From positions 558,001-622,000 of the forward strand of contig CAWGKT010000012.1 of NCBI GenBank assembly GCA_963823215.1: 64,000 nucleotides of DNA, in the 5' to 3' direction. This DNA comes from CAIWHR01 sp963823215 (GTDB taxonomy: Bacteria; Pseudomonadota; Gammaproteobacteria; Burkholderiales; Casimicrobiaceae). Shown here piece by piece: positions 44,630 through 52,939 of this stretch. Numbering within the stretch: the stretch's first letter is position 1; each line of letters starts with the position of its first letter. The notes beneath the pieces are model-generated. The model made no database searches. It saw only the letters and a list, made by a program, of their open reading frames with translations, and had not been told where the DNA came from. The position numbers and the translations under genes are program-made.

Positions 44630-45613
44630 ATGCAACTCAAGTCCATCCTCGCTGCGACCGGCCTGCTGGCAGCCTTCGCGGTGCTCATGCCGTCGCCGGT
44701 GCTGGCGCAACCCGTCAGCGTGAAGCCGGTGTGCGCCAACTGTCACGAGTCGCAGTGGAACGCGATCGACCTCTCGGCGCATGGCGCGAAGACCGACGCC
44801 AACGGCAGCATGTGCCAGGCGTGCCACGGCGACGCGAGCGCGCACCTCAAGGATCCGATGAAGGCCAAGCCCGACAGCGCGTTCAGGACGGGCGTGCCGG
44901 CGGAAAGGCAGGCGGCCGTCTGCCTGACCTGCCACAGCGGCAACCGCAATCTCGCCTTCTGGACCTCCGGCAAGCATTCGCTGAACGACGTGGCCTGCAC
45001 CAATTGCCACAGCATTCACGGCAAGACGCTGTCGCCCAGCATCAACAAGTTCGTGACCACGTTCCTGCCCAACCAGACGGACATGTGCGCGCAGTGCCAC
45101 CAGCCGATCCGTGCCGCGACCCTCAAGCCGTCGCACCACCCGATCAGCGAAGGCAAGGTCAAGTGCAGCGACTGCCACAACCCGCACGGCGCGTTGACGC
45201 CCTCGATGGTGAAGCAGCCGACGATCAATGACCAGTGCTACTCGTGCCACGCCGACAAGCGCGGCCCGTACGTGTTCAACCACCCGCCGGTCGAGGAGAA
45301 CTGCGCGACCTGCCACAACCCGCACGGCTCGGTCCACGCGAGGCTGTTGAACGAGTCCGCACCGAACCTCTGCCAGGACTGCCACGACTGGTCACGGCAT
45401 CCCGGCACGGTATACGGCGCTGCCGGCGCCTTCAACTGCCAGCCGGGCGACACGTCCGTGACGAGCGGGGCTCTGAACTGCCCGCCGAGCAGGACCGGAC
45501 AGCCCAACCCAGGCGTGAACAACCGCCTCGTGTCCCGCGCCTGCATCAACTGCCACAACGCGATTCACGGCTCGAACGCGCCGGGCAACCGTGGCAAGTT
45601 CTTCACGCGATAA
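44630..45613 (+). CDS. Periplasmic decaheme c-type cytochrome, MtrA/MtoA/PioA (DmsE) family, copy 2
   Basis: 327 residues from ATG 44630. The signal peptide begins MQLKSILAATGLLAAFAVLM, nearly the same as copy 1. Ten CxxCH motifs are present (CANCH, CQACH, CLTCH, CTNCH, CAQCH, CSDCH, CYSCH, CATCH, CQDCH, CINCH). Compared with copy 1 it has a short insert before the tenth heme with two extra cysteines outside heme motifs (FNCQPGD and LNCPPSR), which could form a disulfide. It precedes its own MtrB-OmpA porin by 15 nt. The pair looks like a tandem duplication of the 40.2-44.2 kb unit. Confidence 0.93.
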   Translation: MQLKSILAATGLLAAFAVLMPSPVLAQPVSVKPVCANCHESQWNAIDLSAHGAKTDANGSMCQACHGDASAHLKDPMKAKPDSAFRTGVPAERQAAVCLTCHSGNRNLAFWTSGKHSLNDVACTNCHSIHGKTLSPSINKFVTTFLPNQTDMCAQCHQPIRAATLKPSHHPISEGKVKCSDCHNPHGALTPSMVKQPTINDQCYSCHADKRGPYVFNHPPVEENCATCHNPHGSVHARLLNESAPNLCQDCHDWSRHPGTVYGAAGAFNCQPGDTSVTSGALNCPPSRTGQPNPGVNNRLVSRACINCHNAIHGSNAPGNRGKFFTR

Positions 45614-45628
45614 GGCCGGGAGACCAAC

Positions 45629-48436
45629 ATGAGCAAGAAACTGCTTTCCACACTGATCGCCAGCCTGTTCGCGGCCGCACCCGCGTTCGGCCAGAGTGCC
45701 GACGACCCGATGCGCGTGCAGGGCACGGGCACGATCGGTATCATCCACAACAACTCCAACGCGAGCGACACCGCGAAGCTCGACGAGTATCAGGACCTGG
45801 GCAACGGGGCGCTGTCGAACGTCGGCGTCCAGGGGCGCAGCAGCACGACGTGGTTCCAGGGCTACGGCGAGAACTTCGGCCGCAGCGACCAGTACATGTT
45901 CCTGCGCAGCGGCGTGTATGACGTGTTCAAGGCGGGAGCCTACCTCAACGACATCCCGCACACGTTCTCGTCGAGTGCCTACACGCCCTACACCGGCAAC
46001 GGCAGCAACCTGTTGACGGCGAGGTTTCCGCTGGCGGCGCTGCCGTCCAATCCGCCGACCGCCGGCTGGAATAAATTCAACCTGGGCTACGACCGCCGCG
46101 ACGTCGGCGGTTACGGCGAGTGGCAGAAGAACAGCCCGTGGTACTTCCGGGTCGACGGCAACCAGGTCTCGTTCAGCGGCACCCGACCCGGCGCCGCCGC
46201 CGCCGGCACGAGCCCGGGCAACGGCTATGTCGACCTGGCATTCCCCCAGGAATTCAAGACGAGCAACTGGGGCGTCGAGGGCGGCTACCAGTCGAGCAAG
46301 GCGACGTTCGCGGTGCGCTGGGACTACAGCAAGTTCGAGAACGACAATCCGACGCTGCTGTGGACCAACCCGTACTTCGGCCCGACGGCGTCGACGACCA
46401 GCAACTTCCTCGACACGACCTACCTCGCGCCGAACAATGACTTCAACAAGCTCACGGTCTCCGGCAACTACCGCGACCTGCCGTGGCGGTCGGTGATTTC
46501 GGCGCGCTACACCTGGGCGAAGACGACGAGCGACGCGCCGCTGGGCACGTCGGCACTCAACAGCCTCGCCACCTACCCCAGCACGCTGCCGAGCGAGGCC
46601 AGCTTCAGCGGCGAGAACATCAACCAGTCGCTCGCGCTGGCGTGGACCGCGACCCCGGCCACGAATTTCGACACGCGCGTCTACTACTACTGGACGAAGC
46701 TCAAGAACAACTCGGACCTCGTCGAGTTCGGCAACGCGCCGACGACGCCGCTCGCGTCCGGCCTGGGCTGCGGCAACTACACGCCGGCCAGCGGGATTCC
46801 CTCCACCACTGTCGGCGACTGCGACAACGAAAACTACAACTACACCAAGAACAACGTCGGCTTCGATGCGTGGTGGAAATTCTCGCGCGGCCAGCGCCTG
46901 GGCTTCGGCTGGGACTACAACGATCTCAACCAGACGCGCATCGACTACGACGATTCGCACTGGAACAAGCTGTGGGCCGAGTACAAGAACACGATGCTCG
47001 ACACGCTGTCCGCCCGCCTGAAGTACCAGTATTTGAAGCGCGACTCGACGCTGAATTTCAGCAACGACCCGCTTCCCAACGGCGGGGCGAACAACCCGAA
47101 CTACCTGCTGCCATACACGTCGGCGTTCGACCTGCAGAGCAACACCACGAATCAATTTAAGCTCTACCTCGACTGGAACCCGATGGCGAACGTCGGCATG
47201 TCGTTCGAGGGCACGTGGAGCAAGGTCGATTTCGACGACGTGACGTACGGCCGCACCAAGTCCGACCGGCAGGGATACTACCTCAGCGGCTTCTGGACCG
47301 CGTCCGACAGGGTGAAGCTCAACGCATTCGGCAGCTGGGAGGAAACGAAGTATCCGTCGAACCACCGCTATATCGGCACCGTGGCGGGCGGGCCGACCCC
47401 GCCGCCGGGCTATTGCACGGCGGCCAATCCCAACTGTTACGACCCGTTCGCCGCGCCGAGTCTCAACAACTCCTACAACTGGAACTCGCAGACCAAGGAC
47501 AAGACGTGGATGTTCGGGGTGGGCGCCGACTGGCAGGCGATGAGCGCCCTCAAGCTGACCGGCTCGTACCTGTACGTGAACAACGAGGGCGACGCGACGT
47601 TCGGGGTGCAGAACAACCTCCCGATCACGCCGGCGGCGCTGCCCATCAGCAACTTCGACAACAGCAAGCAGCAGTACATCAACCTGAAGGGTGTCTGGGA
47701 CTACAACCGGAACTGGTCGTTCACCGGCGGCTACTCGTACATGAAGTACAGCCACAACGACATCGCCACCGACGGGTACCAGTACGTGCTGCCGATCGTG
47801 GCAGTGGGTGCCGGAGGTGCGTCAGTGCCAGTGAACAAGAACAGCAATACGCTGAGCTACCTGAACGGCTACGACGCGTATACGGACGGGCACAACAACA
47901 TCTTCTACCTGTTCGTCACGTACAAGTTCGACGCGCCGCCGCTGCCTGCGCCCGTGACGGTGGCGCAAGCGCCGGCCCCTGCTCCGGTGGTCGCGCCGCC
48001 GCCGCCGCCGCCGGCACCGGCTCCGGCCCCCGCGCCGGCACCCGCTCCGCAGGTGCAGAAGGTCACGCTCGACTCGAAGGTGCTGTTCGACTTCGACAAG
48101 GCGGTCCTGAAGCCTGAAGGCATGGCGGCGATCGACAGCCAGGTCATCGGCAAGCTGGCGCAGATCCAGAAGCTCGACGTCGTCATCGTGACGGGACACA
48201 CCGACCGCATCGGGTCGGAGGCCGCCAACCAGAAGCTGTCGGAGGAACGCGCGAAAGCCGTGGGCGACTATCTCGGCAGCAAGGGTGTCGACAAGACGAA
48301 GATCCGGACGATCGGCATGGGCGAGAAGCAGCCGGTGGCGCAGTGCGATCAGAAGGACCGGAAGGCGCTGATCGCCTGCCTGCAGCCGAACCGCCGCGTG
48401 GACGTCGAAGTCAGGGGCGAGACCACGAAGAGGTAA
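45629..48436 (+). CDS. MtrB/PioB-family porin fused to an OmpA peptidoglycan-binding domain, copy 2 (intact)
   Basis: 935 residues. Signal peptide ending near AFGQS; barrel of alternating strands to about residue 770, including GWNKFNLGYDRRDVGGYGEW and repeated aromatic strand ends; a Pro-Ala linker (APPPPPPAPAPAPAPAPA) near 790; then the OmpA domain with VLFDFDKAVLKPEGMAAIDS and VIVTGHTDRIGSEAANQKLS. The Asp and Arg residues (HTDRIG, LSEERAKAV) that hold diaminopimelate in OmpA-family domains are present. Standard MtrB/PioB proteins of about 650-800 residues end with the barrel. The fusion would pin the electron conduit to the cell wall. Confidence 0.92.
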   Translation: MSKKLLSTLIASLFAAAPAFGQSADDPMRVQGTGTIGIIHNNSNASDTAKLDEYQDLGNGALSNVGVQGRSSTTWFQGYGENFGRSDQYMFLRSGVYDVFKAGAYLNDIPHTFSSSAYTPYTGNGSNLLTARFPLAALPSNPPTAGWNKFNLGYDRRDVGGYGEWQKNSPWYFRVDGNQVSFSGTRPGAAAAGTSPGNGYVDLAFPQEFKTSNWGVEGGYQSSKATFAVRWDYSKFENDNPTLLWTNPYFGPTASTTSNFLDTTYLAPNNDFNKLTVSGNYRDLPWRSVISARYTWAKTTSDAPLGTSALNSLATYPSTLPSEASFSGENINQSLALAWTATPATNFDTRVYYYWTKLKNNSDLVEFGNAPTTPLASGLGCGNYTPASGIPSTTVGDCDNENYNYTKNNVGFDAWWKFSRGQRLGFGWDYNDLNQTRIDYDDSHWNKLWAEYKNTMLDTLSARLKYQYLKRDSTLNFSNDPLPNGGANNPNYLLPYTSAFDLQSNTTNQFKLYLDWNPMANVGMSFEGTWSKVDFDDVTYGRTKSDRQGYYLSGFWTASDRVKLNAFGSWEETKYPSNHRYIGTVAGGPTPPPGYCTAANPNCYDPFAAPSLNNSYNWNSQTKDKTWMFGVGADWQAMSALKLTGSYLYVNNEGDATFGVQNNLPITPAALPISNFDNSKQQYINLKGVWDYNRNWSFTGGYSYMKYSHNDIATDGYQYVLPIVAVGAGGASVPVNKNSNTLSYLNGYDAYTDGHNNIFYLFVTYKFDAPPLPAPVTVAQAPAPAPVVAPPPPPPAPAPAPAPAPAPQVQKVTLDSKVLFDFDKAVLKPEGMAAIDSQVIGKLAQIQKLDVVIVTGHTDRIGSEAANQKLSEERAKAVGDYLGSKGVDKTKIRTIGMGEKQPVAQCDQKDRKALIACLQPNRRVDVEVRGETTKR

Positions 48437-48451
48437 CAGCCGCAGGAGCGA

Positions 48452-48488
48452 CCCGAAAAGCCCCGCCCGCGCGGGGCTTTTTTTCGGG
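48452..48488 (+). terminator. Rho-independent terminator
   Basis: AAAAGCCCCGC / GCGGGGCTTTT 11-bp stem with a 4-nt loop followed by a T run, 15-20 nt after the second porin gene. Confidence 0.9.
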
Positions 48489-48884
48489 TCCGCGGCGGCG
48501 GCGCCGCGCTGACGGGCCGGGGGCGGACAACGGCGCAGGATCGAACCCGAGCGCCTACGTCCTGGAGGCGGCGGTACGCCAGCATGGGCATCCAACTCGG
48601 AACGCCATGTTTGCCCCGGACGCAGCCATTCGTGGAAGCCAGCCTGATTGCCAGATTCTGCCGCATTGCAACATTGCTGCGGAATCGGAAAAAGTTCCTC
48701 GACCTCGTCCTTCCGTTGACATACATCAACCTTGGTGCCGATTGCCGGGCGCTGAATACTCCAAAGATCATGCGGAGCTCGTTTCCGCGCGCTGTACGAA
48801 CAACATCGTCATTCCGACCGCCACGAGCAAGTTCTAACCGAGCCGGGAATGCCCTGCGCTGCGGCAAATCTACAGGAGGCGAAG
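48489..48884 (+). other. Upstream region of small cytochrome gene
   Basis: No gene is seen. It holds a GC-rich stretch, a weak inverted repeat CCGCA-N12-TGCGG (48661-48682), the aaaagttcc element (48690-48698) also found before both decaheme genes, and an FNR-type promoter at 48716-48759. A Shine-Dalgarno aggaggcg lies 9 nt before the ATG at 48885. Confidence 0.6.
48716..48759 (+). promoter_or_regulatory. FNR-type promoter of the 48885 cytochrome gene
   Basis: TTGAC-ATAC-ATCAA (48716-48729) with GAATAC at 48754-48759, again 31.5 bp from the centre. Confidence 0.65.
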
Positions 48885-49169
48885 ATGAAGGCATTCACAG
48901 TGGCGGCGTTTCTGACGGCCGGACTGCTGGCGACCGGGGCAGCGTATGCGGATGGCGGGGAAGAGCTGGCGAAGAGTTCCGGCTGCCTGGGCTGCCACGC
49001 GGTCGACACCAAGAAGGTCGGTCCCGCCTACAAGGACGTGGCGAAGAAGTTCAAAGGCAAGCCGCGGGCCGAGGTGATTGCGGCGATGAAGGCGGCCTCG
49101 GTCCACTCGTCGATCAAGGCGACGGACAAGGATCTCAGTGAAATCGTCGAGTGGATCCAGAAACTCTGA
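48885..49169 (+). CDS. Small periplasmic class I cytochrome c (His in place of distal Met)
   Basis: 94 residues from ATG 48885. Signal peptide ends near AYADG. One heme motif, CLGCH, near residue 34, followed by KKVGPAYKDVAKKFKG as in c551/c5-type proteins. The segment where such proteins carry the axial Met reads SVHSSIKATDKD. Two paralogues (54293, 54751) have GHP at the same place. Likely a periplasmic electron shuttle to the decaheme cytochromes. Own promoter and terminator. Confidence 0.9.
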   Translation: MKAFTVAAFLTAGLLATGAAYADGGEELAKSSGCLGCHAVDTKKVGPAYKDVAKKFKGKPRAEVIAAMKAASVHSSIKATDKDLSEIVEWIQKL

Positions 49170-49192
49170 AGACCTGCGTTTCAGACCCTCGA

Positions 49193-49223
49193 GAGGCCGG
49201 CGCGTGCGCCGGTCTTTTCTTTC
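49193..49223 (+). terminator. Rho-independent terminator
   Basis: GGCCGGCGC-GT-GCGCCGGTC stem followed by ttttctttc, 24 nt after the cytochrome stop. Confidence 0.85.
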
Positions 49224-49552
49224 GCAAGGGTCACCGTGCGACGCTCAGGTCCGGAGCGGTGCGCTACCGGCGCAATGCCAAGCGCGCTTTGGGAACGTAC
49301 CGCTGGAGAGTTTCCCGACCTGCGCAACAACGTCGGCGGCACATCTGACGATCTCTTGATTTGGCGCAAGGACCCGATCACGCAAGCAGCTCGGCGGCGA
49401 CTAACATGCGACGGATGGTCGCATGACATTTTTTGCGTTTCATTCTGAGGAGAGGATGACGCCGAAGGCTCGCCGCCCCGCAGATAGGCGGTGTTGCTTG
49501 GAGTGCAGAGACTGGACTGCGATTTTGCACAGTTTCGTGAGGATCCGAGCGA
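49224..49552 (+). other. Gap upstream of the tetraheme gene
   Basis: No convincing gene. It contains the palindrome CATGCGAC-GGATG-GTCGCATG (49405-49425), which includes a GCGAC-N5-GTCGC core, then a T run and tctgaggagagg. No FNR-type box is seen here. Confidence 0.5.
49408..49422. promoter_or_regulatory. RegA/PrrA-like palindrome (site D)
   Basis: GCGAC-GGATG-GTCGC; arms extend to 8 bp each side (CATGCGAC...GTCGCATG). It is 130 bp before the tetraheme cytochrome start. Confidence 0.55.
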
Positions 49553-50791
49553 ATGCCGACGAAGCGAAGCACACTGGCGGTTAGCGTCGTGATGTACACG
49601 CTCGTTGCGGGCCCGGCGAGCATGGTCTATGCACCGGGTGCAGCGGCTCAACCGGCAACGGTCAAGGCTGGCGGCGGCGACCTCCGCGCCGCGTTTGCCA
49701 ATGCGGCCGACGTCGCGGAGGGTAAGCGCGTCGCCGACGCCTCGTGCGCGGGCTGTCACGGCGCGAGCGGCGTCAGCGCCAACAAAGGCGTGCCCCACCT
49801 CGCGGGCCAGCGTCCCGCGTACGTCTACCATGAGTTGAAGCAGTACCAGTCGGGTGCACGCGCCGATGCCGCGATGAGCGGCGCCGTCAAGTTCCTGAAC
49901 GACGACGCCCTGGTCAAGGTGGCCGCCTACTACGCAAGCCTGGAGCCCGGGCCGCCCATCGTGATCGCCGGCGCCAAGCCAGCCCTGGCCAAGCCCGACT
50001 CATTCCAGGCAGGGAAGGCCGCCGCTACGGCCTGCGCCGGTTGCCACGGCGACACCGGTATCAGCAAAACCGCCGGTGTGCCGAGCCTGGTCGGGCTGGA
50101 CCCAAAGTATCTGGTCGCGGCGATGAACGCCTACAGGAATGGCCAGCGCAAGCACGACGCGATGAAGGCTGCGCTCTCGGCGGCCACCGATTCCGACATC
50201 ACCGACATGGCCTTATTCTATGGGCTGCAAAGGCCGGCGCGGGCGCAAACGCCGGCGGCCGGTGATCAGGCGGCGGGCAAGGCCGCGGCAACCGCCTGTA
50301 CCGCATGCCACGGCACCAGTGGTGTCGGCACCGATCCGGCGATACCCAACATCGCCGGCCAGGATGCGCAGTACGTCGCGGTGGCGCTCCGCGCATACAA
50401 GGACGGCTCTCGCAGCGACGCGACGATGAAGGCGCTGGCATCGTCGCTCGATGAGGCCGCCAGCAGGAATCTGGCGGCGTTTTACGCCAATCAGCAGCCG
50501 CAGCAGCCGAAGGTGAACCGGCCACTGACGATCGCCGAGTGGGTGCAAAGGTGCGATCGCTGTCACGGCGTCGATGGCAATAGCGCCGATCCGCGGATGC
50601 CGGCCGTGGCCGGACAACGCGCGGACTATCTGGAAAAGGTGCTGCACGCCTATCGGTCCGGCGAGCGCAAGAGTCCCCAGATGGCCGCGATGTCGGGCGT
50701 GCTGACGACGGTGGACGTCGAGAGCCTTGCGGCGTATTACGCGCGCCAGAAGGCGCGATCCGTTGTCTATGTCTTGCTGCCGGCCAAATGA
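49553..50791 (+). CDS. Periplasmic tetraheme cytochrome of four c4/c553-like domains
   Basis: 412 residues. Four class I heme units in tandem: CAGCHGASG near residue 66, CAGCHGDTG near 162, CTACHGTSG near 250 and CDRCHGVDG near 340. Each is followed by AGQ/VGL-type loops and a Met-containing segment (DAAMSG, DAMKAAL, ATMKALA, PQMAAM) as likely axial ligand. Ordinary cytochrome c4 has two such domains; four in one chain is unusual. The signal peptide is atypical but a hydrophobic N-terminus with an AAA cleavage region is present. Probably first gene of an operon with 50927 and 51816. Confidence 0.88.
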   Translation: MPTKRSTLAVSVVMYTLVAGPASMVYAPGAAAQPATVKAGGGDLRAAFANAADVAEGKRVADASCAGCHGASGVSANKGVPHLAGQRPAYVYHELKQYQSGARADAAMSGAVKFLNDDALVKVAAYYASLEPGPPIVIAGAKPALAKPDSFQAGKAAATACAGCHGDTGISKTAGVPSLVGLDPKYLVAAMNAYRNGQRKHDAMKAALSAATDSDITDMALFYGLQRPARAQTPAAGDQAAGKAAATACTACHGTSGVGTDPAIPNIAGQDAQYVAVALRAYKDGSRSDATMKALASSLDEAASRNLAAFYANQQPQQPKVNRPLTIAEWVQRCDRCHGVDGNSADPRMPAVAGQRADYLEKVLHAYRSGERKSPQMAAMSGVLTTVDVESLAAYYARQKARSVVYVLLPAK

Positions 50792-50926
50792 ACGAACAGC
50801 GCGCTGGACGGGTCGCGGCGGGGAGACCGTGGCGTTGGCACGTGGACAGCACCCAGGCTGGAGCGTACGGCATGCGGTCCGCGCCGCGCCTGAGGATTCC
50901 GGCCCGAATGACCAGGGGAACCGATC

Positions 50927-51718
50927 ATGACTGATGTTCCGCTGCACCGGCTCTATCGCCACTACTCGGAACTGCCCTACAGCCAGCGCGTCCTCTATAC
51001 CGCGACGCTGCTCGTGCTCGGAGTGGGTTACCTGTTCGCAATGATCAACCTGCTCCACACCTACGCCGGACGGGCGGGCGGCAGTCCGCTGATGCTGTCG
51101 TATCGGGACATCGTCGTCGCCTACAGCGGCAGTGGAAAGGCGTCGCGGCTCGAATCGGCGCTGCGCGGGCCGATGTCGAGCATGCTGCAGCCCGACGAGA
51201 CCAGCGCCATCATTGCCTGGGTGCAGGATGGCGCCGATCGTGCGAGATACGAAAGCGAGATCAAGCCGACGATCGAGCAGCGCTGCCTGGGCTGCCACGA
51301 CGGTAGTGTCAATCCGCATCTGCCGAACTTCAGCAGCTACGACAGCCTGAAGAAGGTGACCGAGCAGGACACCGGTGCGAATGTCTTCACGCTCGTTCGC
51401 GTATCGCACATCCACCTGTTCGGGGTCACGTTCATCTTCTTCATCGTCGGCACCATCTTCAGCCACGCCTACGTCCGTCCGGTGTGGTTCAAGTGCGGGG
51501 TCATCTCACTGCCCTTCGGCGCCCTCTTCGTCGACATCGCGTCGTGGTACTTCACGAAGCTCTATCATCCATTCGCCATCGTCGTGATGCTCGCCGGCGC
51601 GATCATGGGGCTGTGCTTCGCCTTCATGTGGGTGGTCAGCGTGTACCAGCTCTGGTTCTCCCCGACGCCCTCGCCAGTCGCCCAGCGCGAGAGTGGCGAC
51701 CTGCCTGCGATCGATTGA
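50927..51718 (+). CDS. Inner-membrane monoheme cytochrome, candidate quinol-linked electron donor
   Basis: 263 residues. One N-terminal transmembrane helix (residues 25-45), a periplasmic domain with a single CLGCH near residue 123, then three or four C-terminal helices. Histidines lie in or at the ends of these helices (VRVSHIHLFGVTFIFF, TIFSHAYVRP, KLYHPFAIVV), positions suited to ligate b-type heme. I do not know a characterised homologue. Inference: it may move electrons between the quinone pool and the periplasmic cytochromes, a place filled by CymA in Shewanella. No CymA-like gene is in the window. Confidence 0.7.
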   Translation: MTDVPLHRLYRHYSELPYSQRVLYTATLLVLGVGYLFAMINLLHTYAGRAGGSPLMLSYRDIVVAYSGSGKASRLESALRGPMSSMLQPDETSAIIAWVQDGADRARYESEIKPTIEQRCLGCHDGSVNPHLPNFSSYDSLKKVTEQDTGANVFTLVRVSHIHLFGVTFIFFIVGTIFSHAYVRPVWFKCGVISLPFGALFVDIASWYFTKLYHPFAIVVMLAGAIMGLCFAFMWVVSVYQLWFSPTPSPVAQRESGDLPAID

Positions 51719-51815
51719 GGCGGCGTCAGTCCGGAGAACAAGCGTGCGCTGATCGACGTCGACGAGAGGGTTGGGCTCCACCGCATCGCAAGCCATCGCA
51801 ATTCGAGGAATCCTC

Positions 51816-52907
51816 ATGACGCAAATCGCAGGCTTTACCTTTGCCCGGTGGGTCGACAACGCGCCGTGGCGGCTGGTCGCGCCGATCGTCGTCGTGTTGG
51901 CAGCAGGGCTCGCACCCGGAGCGTCTTCGGCCCAGAGCGCCGAGCGGAGCGGCAAGGACGTCGTGGCGGCGTCCTGTGTCGCCTGCCATGGCAGCGGCGC
52001 GAACGGCGCACCCAGAATCGGCGACCAGAAGGCATGGGAGAAGCGCACGGCGCAGGGCCTGACCGGCCTCACGGCCAACGCGCTCAAGGGTATCCGGCAG
52101 ATGCCCTCGCACGGCGGCAACACCAATCTGACGGACACGGAAGTCGAGCGCGCGATCACCTACATGGTCAACCAGTCGGGCGGCAAATGGGCCGAACCGA
52201 CGAGCCGGACGGCCAAGACAGCCGATCGCACCGGCGAACAGGTCGTGCAGGCGCGGTGCATCAAGTGCCACCAGACGGGCGAGGGCGGCGCGCCGAAGAT
52301 CGGCGACCGCGCGGCCTGGATCCCGCGCGTCAAACAAGGGCTCGACGTCGTGGTCCGCTCGGCGATCCAGGGCCACGGCGGCATGCCGGCGCGCGGCGGA
52401 CAGGCCGACCTCACCGATGCGGAAATGCGCAACGCGGTGATTTACATGTTCAACAAGGGTACCGCCCCGGCCGGCGGCGCGGCTGCGGCTGCGCCGGCGG
52501 CTCCGGCGGCGCGATCCGACGCCACGCACAAGGTCGTCGCCGGAACGGCGATCGAATTGGGCGTGGTCTCGGCCGCATCGCTGCGCTCGCAGCACCCCAA
52601 ACCAGACGCGGAAAGCACGATGCACGGAGGCATTCCGACCGGCAGCAGCTATTACCACGTGAACATCTCGCTGCGCGATGCGGCGACGAATGCCGCAATC
52701 AAGGATGCCGAGGTCGAGGTGAGGGTTGCCAATCCTGTCAGCGGCAGCGAAACGAAAAAGCTCAACCCGATAGCCATCGGCGGCACGCCAAGCTATGGAA
52801 ATTATTTCCGGATGCCCGGCAAGGAACCGTACACGCTCGTGGTGCAGGTCAGCCGGCCGGGCGTGCCACAGCTCATCGAGGCCCGGTTCGCCTACCGGCA
52901 CGACTGA
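51816..52907 (+). CDS. Diheme c5-type cytochrome with beta-rich C-terminal domain
   Basis: 363 residues from ATG 51816. Signal/anchor segment around LVAPIVVVLAAGLAPGASSA. Two c5-like heme domains: CVACHGSG near residue 54 and CIKCHQTG near 146, each with GAPxIGD and a Met loop (MPSHGGN, MPARGGQ). An Ala-Pro linker leads to a C-terminal domain of about 125 residues with STMHGGIPTGSSYYHVNISL and YTLVVQVSRPG, which looks like an Ig-like or cupredoxin-like sandwich; the His and Met residues could bind a metal. Third gene of the cytochrome group. Confidence 0.85.
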   Translation: MTQIAGFTFARWVDNAPWRLVAPIVVVLAAGLAPGASSAQSAERSGKDVVAASCVACHGSGANGAPRIGDQKAWEKRTAQGLTGLTANALKGIRQMPSHGGNTNLTDTEVERAITYMVNQSGGKWAEPTSRTAKTADRTGEQVVQARCIKCHQTGEGGAPKIGDRAAWIPRVKQGLDVVVRSAIQGHGGMPARGGQADLTDAEMRNAVIYMFNKGTAPAGGAAAAAPAAPAARSDATHKVVAGTAIELGVVSAASLRSQHPKPDAESTMHGGIPTGSSYYHVNISLRDAATNAAIKDAEVEVRVANPVSGSETKKLNPIAIGGTPSYGNYFRMPGKEPYTLVVQVSRPGVPQLIEARFAYRHD

Positions 52908-52939
52908 GCACGGGTCCGCGTGCGGAGGCACAGGGACGG

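Noticed and set aside
49236..49448. Small open frame of 70 codons between cytochrome genes
   Set aside because: It starts just after a terminator, has no ribosome-binding site or homology, and contains the RegA-like palindrome, so it is more likely regulatory DNA.
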